From NCBI GenBank assembly GCA_036653535.1, contig JAVVTR010000004.1, positions 66,202 through 130,201 of the forward strand: a stretch of 64,000 nucleotides of DNA. The letters are read 5' to 3'. Positions 1 to 9,388 of this stretch are shown one piece after another (position 1 is the first letter of the stretch; each line of letters opens with the position of its first letter). The notes under the pieces were generated by a model. It was not told where the DNA came from and did not search any database. It saw nothing but the letters and a program-made list of their open reading frames with translations. The translations under genes and the position numbers were made by a program. The stretch is from JAVVTR01 sp036653535. Its GTDB lineage: Bacteria > Bacteroidota > Bacteroidia > Bacteroidales > P3.

Positions 1-21
1 TCCATCTTTTTTTTCCCTCTA

Positions 22-888
22 TTATAGAGAGTATAATACTTGGTAAAACCACAAGCACAAAGCCACAGTGGGTGCCGCTATTAAGAGACTATCAAATCTA
101 TCTAAAACTCCTCCATGCCCAGGCAACAAGCTACCCGAATCTTTCACTTTTACACTACGTTTTAACATGGATTCTATTAAATCGCCTAATACACCAAAAA
201 TTTCAATCAACAAAGCCAATAGCAACCACATCTCTGTATTTAATTCGATCGCATACAACGACCAAAGATAAGCTATACCTAAGGTGGCTACCAAACCACC
301 CAACACCCCTTCCCATGTTTTGGAAGGAGATAATCTTTCACATAATTTATGTTTCCCCAAGGAACGACCTACCAAATATGCAAATACATCACTGGACCAT
401 ATAAGCAAGAAAAAACCAAATAGAATATTAGGATAAGCCCCCCCATCATTGGAAAATGGATTAATAATAAAATTTAGCAAAGCAAAAGGAATCCCTATAT
501 AAATAGCCCCCGTTAGAGTTACAGCTATATTCTCCATGGGCCTTTCGGCTTTTTTAAACAAAGCACTTATAAATATAAACAAAACACACCATATTATTAA
601 AGCTGGTAAGCCTATTTCTACTAAACAATAAGCTTCATAACTCCATGGTATGGGAAGCGTTTTTCCACAAAACCAAAAATAGCTTAAGATAGCCAAAATA
701 TACATTCCAAAAGTATTGGGATTTAAGCCAACTTTATGCATTAAATTTTGCCATTCGTGCAAACCAATACACATAATTACAAGAAATAAAGCCGCCGTTG
801 TCCATGCTCCTAAATATATCGCAGCACATAAAACAGCCACTAATACCAATCCTGTTAAACTTCTTGTTATAAGTTCTTTGTTTTTCAC
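22..888 (-). CDS. cdsA: Phosphatidate cytidylyltransferase CdsA
   Basis: Integral membrane enzyme that makes CDP-diacylglycerol from phosphatidate and CTP, the branch point of phospholipid synthesis. The 288-residue protein has about eight hydrophobic segments. The family signature lies in its C-terminal third: SPSKTWEG, then FGVLGDLIESMLKRSVKVKD and LPGHGGVLDRFDSL with the metal-binding Asp residues. Length and motif order are normal. It is the last complete gene of a minus-strand run (rsfS, ftsH, LUD protein, cdsA) and starts 6 bp after the LUD gene, so it is almost certainly cotranscribed. An ATG at position 5 on the minus strand could begin the next gene, but only a few bases are visible. 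Confidence 0.96.
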   Translation of the reverse strand: MKNKELITRSLTGLVLVAVLCAAIYLGAWTTAALFLVIMCIGLHEWQNLMHKVGLNPNTFGMYILAILSYFWFCGKTLPIPWSYEAYCLVEIGLPALIIWCVLFIFISALFKKAERPMENIAVTLTGAIYIGIPFALLNFIINPFSNDGGAYPNILFGFFLLIWSSDVFAYLVGRSLGKHKLCERLSPSKTWEGVLGGLVATLGIAYLWSLYAIELNTEMWLLLALLIEIFGVLGDLIESMLKRSVKVKDSGSLLPGHGGVLDRFDSLLIAAPTVALCLWFYQVLYSL

Positions 889-894
889 TTTTCC

Positions 895-1542
895 TTATTC
901 TTTCGTTTCAAATTCATCAATCAAAAAAAGGAAAATTTTGTCAGGACCTAAACCGTTTTTTTCGTCCATATCTATATCCGTAATTTTAGATAAACCAGTC
1001 CAAGTGCTAAGCATAGATGGAAAAGGTTGCCGGCTCTCTTTTATTTGCTTTAAGGCGGTTTTCATATCGGGAACCAACTCTCGCATAGTGGCAAAAAACA
1101 AAAGCACTTCCGCAGAAGCAAATATTTTCCGTCCTACTTGAGAAGAGTCGAATACCATACTTCCGGTTCTTGCCAACAAGTATTTACAAGCACAGCATCC
1201 CACTTTTTTCACAACCGCATCTTTTGGCGAATTTCCATACGACAAACCTGCTGAATGTAAAAGAGTTCCTATGGTTTCATCTCTACAATAGATATTATTA
1301 CTCCAATTTTCTTGCAAACCTAACACATGTAAGCTTTGTATTGCGACACTTACACTTTCACAGTACACAAATTTCCCTCCCATCCTTACAAAATTTTCGG
1401 CAAACAAAATATCTAAGTATTCATTGGTATCGGGCATAATAGAACCTTCCAAATCCAAGTTAGGATAAGGACTTTCTAATGGCGTAATTAAAGCTTCCCT
1501 TATACGTTTAAATATTTTTTCTTTCGGTGTGGTTTCGTCCAT
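895..1542 (-). CDS. LUD-domain (LutC/YkgG-like) protein
   Basis: 215-residue protein of the LUD family, whose best-known members (LutC) belong to lactate-utilisation complexes. No LutA or LutB partner is nearby, so a lactate role is not supported here. The sequence shows the short alpha/beta LUD fold with a C-terminal TWTGLSKITDIDM segment and a Cys pair (GCCACKYLLA) in the middle. Its ATG overlaps the last base of the ftsH stop codon (TAATG), so translation is probably coupled. The order ftsH-LUD-cdsA is, from memory, common in Bacteroidales, which suggests a conserved but unproven link with membrane or envelope homeostasis. Confidence 0.85.
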   Translation of the reverse strand: MDETTPKEKIFKRIREALITPLESPYPNLDLEGSIMPDTNEYLDILFAENFVRMGGKFVYCESVSVAIQSLHVLGLQENWSNNIYCRDETIGTLLHSAGLSYGNSPKDAVVKKVGCCACKYLLARTGSMVFDSSQVGRKIFASAEVLLFFATMRELVPDMKTALKQIKESRQPFPSMLSTWTGLSKITDIDMDEKNGLGPDKIFLFLIDEFETKE

Positions 1543-3812
1543 TATTCTTTGGAATTTGATTCCGTCAATTCGTCTTTATTTTTATCCGTTTTTTGAACCT
1601 TTTTATCCCCTTTGTCTATCCTACTTGTTTTACTGGATTTTACTTTCTTTTTTACTTCTTCCTTTTCTGTTTTTTCCGACCCCTCAGGACTTACCAATTC
1701 AGTAGACTCTAATGGAATCTCTTTGGTTTCCTTTTTTTCTTTTATGTCCTCTTCTTTCTCTTCTCCTTTATTTTCCTCCCTTTGCGAACCCAGCCAGGCT
1801 TTTTCTTTTAACTCTTCTTCAAAAGGTCGTGGTCCAAATATCTTTTCTAAATCATCTCTGAAAATAACCTCTTTTTCTCTCAACACCTGCGCTAAAATAT
1901 CTAAATTAGCTCTATTAGCACGAAGAATTTGTTTTGCATCTTCATAAGCTTCTTCTATCATCTTTCGCACTTGATTATCTATCAATTCCGATGTTTTTTC
2001 GCTGTATGGCTTTCCAAAAGTATATTCCTGCTGCCCACTCGAATCGTAATAGCTCAAGGTTCCCACTTCTCTATTCATTCCATAATAGGCAACCATCGCA
2101 TAAGCCTGTTTGGATACTTTCTCCAAATCGTTTAAGGCTCCTGTAGATATTTTACCAAAAACCACCTCTTCTGCAGCTCGACCTCCCAGGGTTGCAACCA
2201 TCTCATCGTACATTTGTTCGGTAGTAGTAATTTGTCTTTCCTCCGGCAAATACCATGCGGCACCCAAAGACTTTCCACGAGGGACTATAGTTACCTTTAC
2301 TAATGGATTAGCATAACGCAGCATCCAACTAACCGAAGCATGTCCTGCTTCATGATATGCAATAACATTTTTTTCTTCTACAGAAATAATTTTATTCCTT
2401 CGTTCCAATCCTCCCACTATCCTATCTATGGCATCTAGAAAATCCTGTTTTTCAACATGTTTTTTTGATTTTCTTGCAGCTATCAATGCAGCTTCATTAC
2501 AAACGTTAGCAATATCGGCACCTGAAAATCCTGGAGTTTGTTTGGCCAAAAATACCACATCCACATCTTCCCCTTTTTTAATGGGTTTAATATGCACCTT
2601 AAATATAGCTTTTCTCTCTTCCAAATCGGGTAACTCCACATGAATTTGACGATCAAAACGACCGGCTCTCATTAAAGCCCTATCTAATACATCTGCCCTA
2701 TTAGTAGCAGCCAATATAATAACCCCGCTATTGGTACCAAATCCATCCATCTCGGTTAATAATTGATTCAATGTATTTTCTCTTTCATCATTAGAACCTG
2801 TAAAAGCATTTTTTCCTCTCGCCCTCCCAATAGCATCAATCTCATCTATAAAAATAATACTTGGCGCTTTTTCCTTAGCCATACGGAATAAATCCCTTAC
2901 CCGAGAAGCACCTACTCCTACAAACATCTCCACAAAATCCGATCCGGATATAGAGAAAAATGGCACTTTCGCTTCACCTGCTACCGCCTTTGCCAACAAG
3001 GTTTTTCCTGTTCCGGGAGGGCCAACTAATAGGGCACCTTTGGGTATTTTCCCTCCTAAGTCTGTATACCTTTTAGGATTCTTTAAAAAATCTACAATTT
3101 CCATGATTTCCACCTTGGCCTCGTCCAAACCTGCAACATCATTGAAGGTTACAGTAACATTTGTATCTTTATCGTATAATTGTGCTTTCGATTTTCCGAA
3201 ATTAAACATATTCCCAGCTCCACCGCCACCAGCACCTCCTTTGTTAAACATACGAAAGAGAAACACCAACATCAAAACCGTAAAACCTATCCAAAGCAAC
3301 ATACTAAATCCACCATCTTCCCAAAAACTTTTCCGCTTTTCCGGAACCGGTTCCACGATGGGAGATGACATAATCTGTTGCTTTTGATAGTCGCTCTTTC
3401 CTACCGTATCCGCTACTTTATTCGCTTCTTGAATCGCTTGCACATCCTTTTGAAAAGCATCCAACGTTAGAAATTTATAAACATAAAACTTTTTATTGCT
3501 TTTACCGTCTTCATTTCTAAATTTAGAATAGGCTGTATCGGAATAAACCTTATCCGTTTTTAAGTAAACTTCTGCAAATTCATTGTTCACCACAATAATC
3601 TTAGAAACATCTTTCTTTTTGAGTAATTGTTCTACATCATGCAAAGAAGCATCATAACTTTGAGGTTCCCAAAAAGAGGATGAACTAAATTGAAGATATA
3701 GAAATACAAGTAAGAATAAGGTATAGACCCAATATATACTAAATTTTATCTTCATCTTCTTGCCACCGTTTCCTTTATTAGGCAATTGGGGATTTGTTTT
3801 TTTTTGATTCAT
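1542..3812 (-). CDS. ftsH: ATP-dependent zinc metalloprotease FtsH
   Basis: Membrane-anchored AAA+ protease that degrades misfolded membrane proteins and short-lived regulators. Two transmembrane segments (about residues 27-43 and 169-187) flank the periplasmic part. Walker A GPPGTGKT is at 264-271, Walker B FIDEIDAIG near 321-329, and the zinc site HEAGH at 487-491. A Gly-rich linker (191-201) precedes the AAA domain. At 756 residues it is longer than usual (E. coli about 645). Residues from about 676 form an 81-residue Lys/Glu/Ser-rich tail with no predicted fold. It follows rsfS by 14 bp and overlaps the next gene by one base. Confidence 0.98.
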   Translation of the reverse strand: MNQKKTNPQLPNKGNGGKKMKIKFSIYWVYTLFLLVFLYLQFSSSSFWEPQSYDASLHDVEQLLKKKDVSKIIVVNNEFAEVYLKTDKVYSDTAYSKFRNEDGKSNKKFYVYKFLTLDAFQKDVQAIQEANKVADTVGKSDYQKQQIMSSPIVEPVPEKRKSFWEDGGFSMLLWIGFTVLMLVFLFRMFNKGGAGGGGAGNMFNFGKSKAQLYDKDTNVTVTFNDVAGLDEAKVEIMEIVDFLKNPKRYTDLGGKIPKGALLVGPPGTGKTLLAKAVAGEAKVPFFSISGSDFVEMFVGVGASRVRDLFRMAKEKAPSIIFIDEIDAIGRARGKNAFTGSNDERENTLNQLLTEMDGFGTNSGVIILAATNRADVLDRALMRAGRFDRQIHVELPDLEERKAIFKVHIKPIKKGEDVDVVFLAKQTPGFSGADIANVCNEAALIAARKSKKHVEKQDFLDAIDRIVGGLERRNKIISVEEKNVIAYHEAGHASVSWMLRYANPLVKVTIVPRGKSLGAAWYLPEERQITTTEQMYDEMVATLGGRAAEEVVFGKISTGALNDLEKVSKQAYAMVAYYGMNREVGTLSYYDSSGQQEYTFGKPYSEKTSELIDNQVRKMIEEAYEDAKQILRANRANLDILAQVLREKEVIFRDDLEKIFGPRPFEEELKEKAWLGSQREENKGEEKEEDIKEKKETKEIPLESTELVSPEGSEKTEKEEVKKKVKSSKTSRIDKGDKKVQKTDKNKDELTESNSKE

Positions 3813-3826
3813 TTAATTTACTTGAT

Positions 3827-4507
3827 TTATTCTTCTTCCTGATAATGTTCTATAATAGCATCGCCCCATAATTCTTCCAAACGATAGTGCATACGCACCG
3901 CATCTATAAATACGTGTACCACTACTCCACCATAATCTAAAAGTATCCATTCTGCATTAGCTTTTCCCTCTATATGTATAGGTTCTATTTGTAATTTCTT
4001 ATACACTTCTTCTTCTACCCCATCGGCAATAGCATTCACCTGCGTTCCAGAAGCCGCTTCACAAATAACAAAAAAATCAAAAGAAGAACCTATAATAGAA
4101 CGCATATCCATACTTAGCATGCGATGAGCCTTTTTATTCCCCATAGCATCCACTATACATTTTACTAAATCTAAAGGATAGGAATCTTTTGTTTTTGCCA
4201 TTGATTTACGAACTTTCCTTTCCGTTGACTTCCCATCTTTGCTTGCTTTAACAGTCTTAGACGCCGAAGTACATTTTGCCTTCTGAACTTTGTCCTTTGG
4301 TTTTTTTTCACTCCCTACTTTATCCGTTTTCTTTACCTTAAGTTCTTTAATGGTCGGTTCTTTTTCTGCCTTCGCTTTCTGGATGGTTTTGCTAAGCTTT
4401 TCAATGTTTTTAGCAGTTTTAACCCTTCCTGCCTTTTCCTCCACCTGAGGTGCTTTTTCCAAAGTCTCTTTTTGTTTTTTTACCTCTGTCATATTTTCTT
4501 TTACCAT
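3827..4507 (-). CDS. rsfS: Ribosomal silencing factor RsfS with Lys-rich N-terminal extension
   Basis: RsfS/Iojap proteins bind ribosomal protein L14 and block subunit joining when nutrients are low. The C-terminal ~115 residues carry the domain (PLDLVKCIVDAMGNKKA, then GSSFDFFVICEA, AEWILLDYGGVVVHVF). Ahead of it lies about 108 residues dominated by Lys, Glu, Ala, Ser and Thr. I chose the ATG at 4507 because it starts 5 bp after rfbD ends; an upstream in-frame TTG at 4567 would overlap rfbD. An internal ATG at 4201 would give a 124-residue protein of normal family length, leaving the upstream coding stretch unexplained. The domain call is firm; the start is uncertain. Confidence 0.88.
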   Translation of the reverse strand: MVKENMTEVKKQKETLEKAPQVEEKAGRVKTAKNIEKLSKTIQKAKAEKEPTIKELKVKKTDKVGSEKKPKDKVQKAKCTSASKTVKASKDGKSTERKVRKSMAKTKDSYPLDLVKCIVDAMGNKKAHRMLSMDMRSIIGSSFDFFVICEAASGTQVNAIADGVEEEVYKKLQIEPIHIEGKANAEWILLDYGGVVVHVFIDAVRMHYRLEELWGDAIIEHYQEEE

Positions 4508-4512
4508 ATATT

Positions 4513-5430
4513 TCAAACCGATAGTGTTTCTAAATCTTTTAACATATTTTCTAATGAAACATGCCAAGAAGGTATTTCTAAACCAAAATCATTTTTTATT
4601 TTCGTTTTATTTAAAACGCTATAAGCAGGTCTTTTACAAGATGTTGGATAATCTTTTGTTTCAATAGGATCCACGTCACATCTTGCTCTGGAAAGTTGCA
4701 TAATAGCTACTGCAAAATCATACCAGCTACATTCCCCTTCGTTCGTATAGTGATATATTTCTACGCCTTTTTTGTTTTTTACTTCTATTTTAGATAGAAC
4801 CGTTAAAATAACATCCGCTAAATCTTTGGCCCAAGTAGGAGTTCCGTATTGATCGGCCACAACATGCACATCATCCCTTTCCTTGGAAAGTTTAAGCATG
4901 GTCTTTACAAAATTATGGCCAAAAGAGGAATATAGCCAAGCAGTCCTAATAATTAATCCATTTACCTTTTGCTGCATCATGGCTTCTTCTCCTGCCCGTT
5001 TCGACAAACCATATACCCCAATCGGTCCTACGATATCTTCTTCTCCGTAAGGCTCCATATTAGTTCCATCAAAAACATAATCGGTAGAAATTTGTATCAT
5101 AAAAACGTCCATATCCTTGCAACAATTGGCCAATATAGCCACTCCATCTCTATTAATAGCATATGCTAAATCCGCCTCCATCTCCGCCTTATCTACTGCC
5201 GTATAGGCAGCACAATTAACCAATACGTCTATCTGATGCTCCATAAAATAAGCTCTCACCTCTGCTTGATTACAAATATCCATCACATCTAAATCGGCAA
5301 ATAGAAAACGACAAAACGCAAACTTATTTTCTTTGGATAATCTTCGTAATTCCGAACCAAGTTGCCCTTTACTTCCGGTAACTAAAACCGTTAATGTTCT
5401 CTTTTCTGTCGCTTTATTTTTAGCTTCCAT
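4513..5430 (-). CDS. rfbD: dTDP-4-dehydrorhamnose reductase RfbD
   Basis: NAD(P)H-dependent short-chain dehydrogenase for the last step of dTDP-L-rhamnose synthesis. The 305-residue protein has the Rossmann motif TGSKGQLGSEL (18-28), the QISTDYVFDG segment (113-122) and catalytic Tyr140/Lys144 in YGLSKRAGE. Ten extra residues precede the usual start (MEAKNKATEK). The genes for the earlier steps (rfbA, rfbB, rfbC) are not in this window. It lies between nucleotide-sugar genes (ugd and a UDP-glucuronate decarboxylase) and rsfS, 112 bp downstream of the decarboxylase gene, so it may belong to the same transcript. Confidence 0.93.
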   Translation of the reverse strand: MEAKNKATEKRTLTVLVTGSKGQLGSELRRLSKENKFAFCRFLFADLDVMDICNQAEVRAYFMEHQIDVLVNCAAYTAVDKAEMEADLAYAINRDGVAILANCCKDMDVFMIQISTDYVFDGTNMEPYGEEDIVGPIGVYGLSKRAGEEAMMQQKVNGLIIRTAWLYSSFGHNFVKTMLKLSKERDDVHVVADQYGTPTWAKDLADVILTVLSKIEVKNKKGVEIYHYTNEGECSWYDFAVAIMQLSRARCDVDPIETKDYPTSCKRPAYSVLNKTKIKNDFGLEIPSWHVSLENMLKDLETLSV

Positions 5431-5542
5431 TTCCCTATTTCTATATTATATTTTCAAGCACATTTCCGGTCAACAATTTTCTGTGATTTTTATTTCAAAA
5501 GTATCCTTGTCAACCAAGCGATGTTTACATTTTACTCCCTAA

Positions 5543-6496
5543 TTAGGAAAGTGCTTTTGAATTATGAAGAATTTTTTCAAAGTGTGCAATAGTTTTCTTA
5601 AGTCCTTCCTCCAAAAGAATATGTGGTTCCCAATTCAATTTTTCTTTGGCCAACGATATATCTGGCTTCCTTTGCATTGGGTCATCCATGGGCAAAGGGG
5701 CTTTTATTATTTTAGAAGCACTGCCAGTTAAATCAATAACTTTTTGTGCCAGTTCTAATATGGTAAATTCTTGTGGATTACCTATATTTATGGGACCTAT
5801 AAAGGAATCTTCCGTAGACATCATTCGTATCATTCCCTCTATTAAATCATCTATATACTGGAAGCTACGGGTTTGTGAACCATCCCCATAAACCGTTATA
5901 TCTTCCCCTTTCAAGGCTTGTATAATAAAATTAGAAACGACCCGACCGTCATTAACAAACATTTTCGGCCCATAGGTATTAAATATTCTAATTATCTTAA
6001 TAGCTATTTCGTTCTGCCGATGATAATCCATAAAAAGGGTTTCCGCACAACGTTTTCCTTCATCATAACAAGAACGCACGCCTATAGGATTTACATTCCC
6101 CCAATAAGATTCTACTTGTGGATGAATTTGGGGATTGCCATAAATTTCACTGGTAGAAGCTTGCAATATCTTAGCGTGAACCCGCTTAGCCAAACCAAGC
6201 ATATTAATAGCTCCCATTACAGAAGTCTTAATGGTTTTTATCGGATTGTATTGATAATGTATAGGAGAGGCAGGACAAGCTAAATTATAAATTTCATCCA
6301 CTTCCACCAAATAAGGTATGGTTACATCATGTCTTACCACTTCAAAAAAAGGATTTCCCATTAAATGGGAAATATTTCTTTTCTGTCCTGTGAAATAATT
6401 ATCCAAACAAATAACATCGTTCCCTTCTGCAAGGAGACGCTCGCATAAGTGAGAACCAATAAAACCGGCACCTCCGGTCACTAATATTTTTTTCAT
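5543..6496 (-). CDS. UDP-glucuronate decarboxylase (UDP-xylose synthase)
   Basis: Extended SDR enzyme that converts UDP-glucuronate to UDP-xylose with bound NAD. The 317-residue protein shows TGGAGFIGSHLCE (7-19), HDVTIPY (56-62), NLACPASPIHYQ (71-82), catalytic Tyr144/Lys148 (CYDEGKRCAE) and RIFNTYGP. The ACPASP and HDVT segments separate this subfamily from GalE- and RmlB-type enzymes. The gene starts 2 bp after ugd, which makes its substrate, so UDP-glucose to UDP-glucuronate to UDP-xylose is a complete two-step route. Likely use is in surface glycan or glycoprotein synthesis. Confidence 0.93.
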   Translation of the reverse strand: MKKILVTGGAGFIGSHLCERLLAEGNDVICLDNYFTGQKRNISHLMGNPFFEVVRHDVTIPYLVEVDEIYNLACPASPIHYQYNPIKTIKTSVMGAINMLGLAKRVHAKILQASTSEIYGNPQIHPQVESYWGNVNPIGVRSCYDEGKRCAETLFMDYHRQNEIAIKIIRIFNTYGPKMFVNDGRVVSNFIIQALKGEDITVYGDGSQTRSFQYIDDLIEGMIRMMSTEDSFIGPINIGNPQEFTILELAQKVIDLTGSASKIIKAPLPMDDPMQRKPDISLAKEKLNWEPHILLEEGLKKTIAHFEKILHNSKALS

Positions 6497-6498
6497 TC

Positions 6499-7815
6499 TT
6501 AATTTATCCCCACACCATAATAAGTTATGCCAATCTTATTTAATTCTATCTTATCGTATATATTCCGTCCATCAAAAACTACAGGATATTTCAAACTTTT
6601 TTTTACTTTTTCCCAATTCGGTAATCGAAATTCGGTCCATTCTGTAAGCAAAAATAAAACATCTGCCCCCTCCAAACTTCCGTATAAATCTTTACAATAG
6701 GTAATGTCATTTCCTATCCGACGAGAACATTCTTCCATAGATATAGGATCATAGGCTCTCACACTACATCCCACCTCTTTCAGTTTTTCTATCATCACTA
6801 AAGAAGGTGCTTCCCGCATATCGTCCGTTCCTGGTTTAAAAGCCAAGCCCCAAAATGCAACCGTCATACCTTTCACTTCCTTTTTAAAATGCTGCATAAA
6901 TTTGCGAAACATCAATGATTTTTGCGTTTGATTGACTTTTTCTACCGACTGTAACACTTCCATAGTATAACCCTGATGTTCGGCCGTTTTAATTAATGCC
7001 TTTACATCTTTTGGAAAGCAAGAGCCCCCATAACCAATTCCAGGATAAAGAAATTTTCCCCCAATACGAGAATCGCTTCCTATTCCTTTACGCACATTAT
7101 TTACATTAGCCCCTACTAATTCACAAAGATTGGCTATGTCGTTCATAAAACTAATGCGAGTAGCAAGCATAGAATTAGCTGCATATTTTGTCATTTCAGC
7201 CGAGGGTAAATCCATAAATAACAAAGGATGCCCATTTAAAGCAAACGGCCTATATAAATTTTCCATCACCCTCCGTGCTCTTTCCGATTCTACCCCAATA
7301 ACAATGCGTTCCGGATACATAAAATCCTTAATAGCGGAACCCTCCTTTAAAAATTCCGGATTAGAAACTATATCAAAATCTATATTTACCCCTCTTTTTT
7401 CTAATTCCTCTTTTATGGCACTCTGCACTTTTTGGGAGGTTCCCACAGGAACGGTACTTTTGGTAACCACAATGATATAGTTCTGCATCTTTTGCCCAAC
7501 TTCCCGCGCCACTTCCAACACATAGTGTAAATCGGCGCTACCATCTTCCCCTGGAGGAGTTCCCACTGCACTAAAAACTATATCCGAATCTTTTAAGCCC
7601 TCTTCTAACGAATTGGAAAAACTAATTCGACCTTTCTCTAAATTCGTTTTTAATAGCTCATTTAAGCCTTGCTCATATATAGGAGAAATTCCTTTTTTTA
7701 AATTTTCTATTTTTTTTGCATCTACATCCACACAACATACATCCACTCCTATATCTGCAAAACAAGCTCCCGTAACTAAACCTACATAACCGGAACCAAC
7801 AATGGTAACTTTCAT
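6499..7815 (-). CDS. ugd: UDP-glucose 6-dehydrogenase
   Basis: Oxidises UDP-glucose to UDP-glucuronate in two NAD-dependent steps. The 438-residue protein begins with the Rossmann motif VGSGYVGLVTGACFA (6-20), has VTKSTVPVGT (117-126), and the catalytic Cys266 in GYGGSCFPKD, followed by a C-terminal UDP-binding domain with FWGLAFKPGTDDMREAP. First gene of a two-gene unit with the UDP-glucuronate decarboxylase, 2 bp apart. A TAACTTTG promoter-like element lies on the minus strand at 8005-7998, about 180 bp upstream. Length and motifs are normal. Confidence 0.96.
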   Translation of the reverse strand: MKVTIVGSGYVGLVTGACFADIGVDVCCVDVDAKKIENLKKGISPIYEQGLNELLKTNLEKGRISFSNSLEEGLKDSDIVFSAVGTPPGEDGSADLHYVLEVAREVGQKMQNYIIVVTKSTVPVGTSQKVQSAIKEELEKRGVNIDFDIVSNPEFLKEGSAIKDFMYPERIVIGVESERARRVMENLYRPFALNGHPLLFMDLPSAEMTKYAANSMLATRISFMNDIANLCELVGANVNNVRKGIGSDSRIGGKFLYPGIGYGGSCFPKDVKALIKTAEHQGYTMEVLQSVEKVNQTQKSLMFRKFMQHFKKEVKGMTVAFWGLAFKPGTDDMREAPSLVMIEKLKEVGCSVRAYDPISMEECSRRIGNDITYCKDLYGSLEGADVLFLLTEWTEFRLPNWEKVKKSLKYPVVFDGRNIYDKIELNKIGITYYGVGIN

Positions 7816-7997
7816 ATACCCTTACCTTATATTTTGTTTTTAATACCGTGTAAGAAATCCTAAAGACCTCTCTCCTTCTATATGGCAAAACCGTTGTACA
7901 AGGTCTTCTCTCTAATTTCAAAATAAGAAAAGCATTATTACTGCCACCTTAAGCAAAACGAGCGGACGGTATAGACGGTTTTCTACAGTGTAATTTG

Positions 7998-8005
7998 CAA
8001 AGTTA
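7998..8005 (-). promoter_or_regulatory. Possible -7 element for ugd
   Basis: On the minus strand the bases read TAACTTTG, an exact match to the Bacteroidota -7 consensus TAnnTTTG. No TTG is found at the usual ~20 bp upstream, so only half of the promoter is supported. It lies in the 229-bp gap between ugd and nhaA, both minus-strand, and would give a leader of about 175 bases. Apart from this element I see no gene in that gap. Confidence 0.4.
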
Positions 8006-8044
8006 CGCAAAAAAACGATACCATATATTACATAGAAATAGTTT

Positions 8045-9388
8045 TTATTTACATACACGCTTCAACCAAAAATATCCAAGCAAACCCGATAAGAGAGAAC
8101 CTGCAAAAACCCCAATTTTTGCTTGATTTAAAAGCTCTATTCCTCCATCCTGCAAGGAACCATAAGATAGATTCGCAATAAATAAAGAAACAGTAAACCC
8201 AATTCCACCCAAAATAGCCACTCCAAATAAATTACTATAATTCATTCCTTTAGGAAGAGAAATAAGTTTGCATTTTATAAAAAACCAAACGAAAGAAAAT
8301 ATCCCCAACGACTTTCCTAATACCAATCCAGCCATTATAGCCAATGGAACCCCCATAACAGAATCTGCATTTATGTTTTCAAAACGGATCCCAGCATTAA
8401 CAAATGCAAATAAAGGCAAGGTTACATAACTAACAAAACCTTGTAGCTGATGTTCCATACTTTGCAATGGACTAACCACTCTTTCCTCCGCCAATCGCAT
8501 TTGTGCCAAAGCCTGCGTTTGATTTTCCGACAAGACGCCAATTTTAGGTTCCCCCTGCACGGAATTTACAAAATCGGCCAAACATCTCTTCGCTTTTTGT
8601 AAATAGTTTTCCCACTCCCATTTAGGTTTTGCAGGTACTACCAAAGCTATTAAAACTCCGGAAATGGCTGCATGTACCCCCGATTCCAAAAAAAGCAACC
8701 AAACAACAAACCCGAAAATATAATAAAAACGCTTATAGTGAACCCCTTTCGCTCCAGCAAAGAACATTCCAATCAATAAAAAAACCGAGAAAATTAATGG
8801 CATCCACGATACATGAGAACTATAAAAAAGGATCATAACTAAAATTCCGCCTATATCGTCTACCACCGCTAAAGTTATGAGAAAAATTTTTAATATAGGT
8901 GGAACTTTTTTACTTAGAAGAGCTAACACCCCCACCGCAAATGCAATATCGGTAGCCATGGGAATAGCCGCTCCATAAGAACGGGGATAATCGTGACAAA
9001 ACAGGTAAAACACCAAAACCGGCACTATCATACCGCCCAAAGCTCCTACAATAGGCAATAAGGCCTTGCGAAAACTATGCAATTCGCCTGTTAATATCTG
9101 TTGCTTTATTTCTAAGCCAATGGTCAGGAAAAAGATAGCCATTAAAAAATCATTCACAAAAGTCAACAAACTCATAGGAGTTCCATGATGCGTAAAAAAA
9201 TTAAATTGCCCTATTTGTAATATAATGGGACTTTGTAATATTTTTTCATACCATCCGGACCAAGTAGAATTCGATAATATAATAGCCAGTACGGCAGCCA
9301 AAAAGAGCCACAAGGTTGCATTTTTTACTATCCCCAAAACTCCACTAATATTTTTCTTATCTTCCATATTCTTTTTTTTTGCATTCAT
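8045..9388 (-). CDS. nhaA: Na+/H+ antiporter NhaA
   Basis: Inner-membrane antiporter that exports Na+ in exchange for protons. The 447-residue protein has about 11-12 hydrophobic helices. The transport site is recognisable in the adjacent Asp pair of LAVVDDIGGILV, and the conserved YGAAIPMATDIAFAVGVLAL segment precedes it. It is longer than E. coli NhaA (388 residues) because of a hydrophilic insert around residues 270-310 (about KWEWENYLQKAKRC to LSENQTQALAQM). Single gene, transcribed away from the ribosomal cluster across a 536-bp divergent region. Confidence 0.96.
   Translation of the reverse strand: MNAKKKNMEDKKNISGVLGIVKNATLWLFLAAVLAIILSNSTWSGWYEKILQSPIILQIGQFNFFTHHGTPMSLLTFVNDFLMAIFFLTIGLEIKQQILTGELHSFRKALLPIVGALGGMIVPVLVFYLFCHDYPRSYGAAIPMATDIAFAVGVLALLSKKVPPILKIFLITLAVVDDIGGILVMILFYSSHVSWMPLIFSVFLLIGMFFAGAKGVHYKRFYYIFGFVVWLLFLESGVHAAISGVLIALVVPAKPKWEWENYLQKAKRCLADFVNSVQGEPKIGVLSENQTQALAQMRLAEERVVSPLQSMEHQLQGFVSYVTLPLFAFVNAGIRFENINADSVMGVPLAIMAGLVLGKSLGIFSFVWFFIKCKLISLPKGMNYSNLFGVAILGGIGFTVSLFIANLSYGSLQDGGIELLNQAKIGVFAGSLLSGLLGYFWLKRVCK

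Noticed and set aside
7673..7921. 82-residue minus-strand ORF across the ugd start (MKLERRPCTTVLPYRR...)
   Set aside because: It overlaps the conserved N-terminus of ugd in another frame and has no recognisable fold, so it is a shadow.
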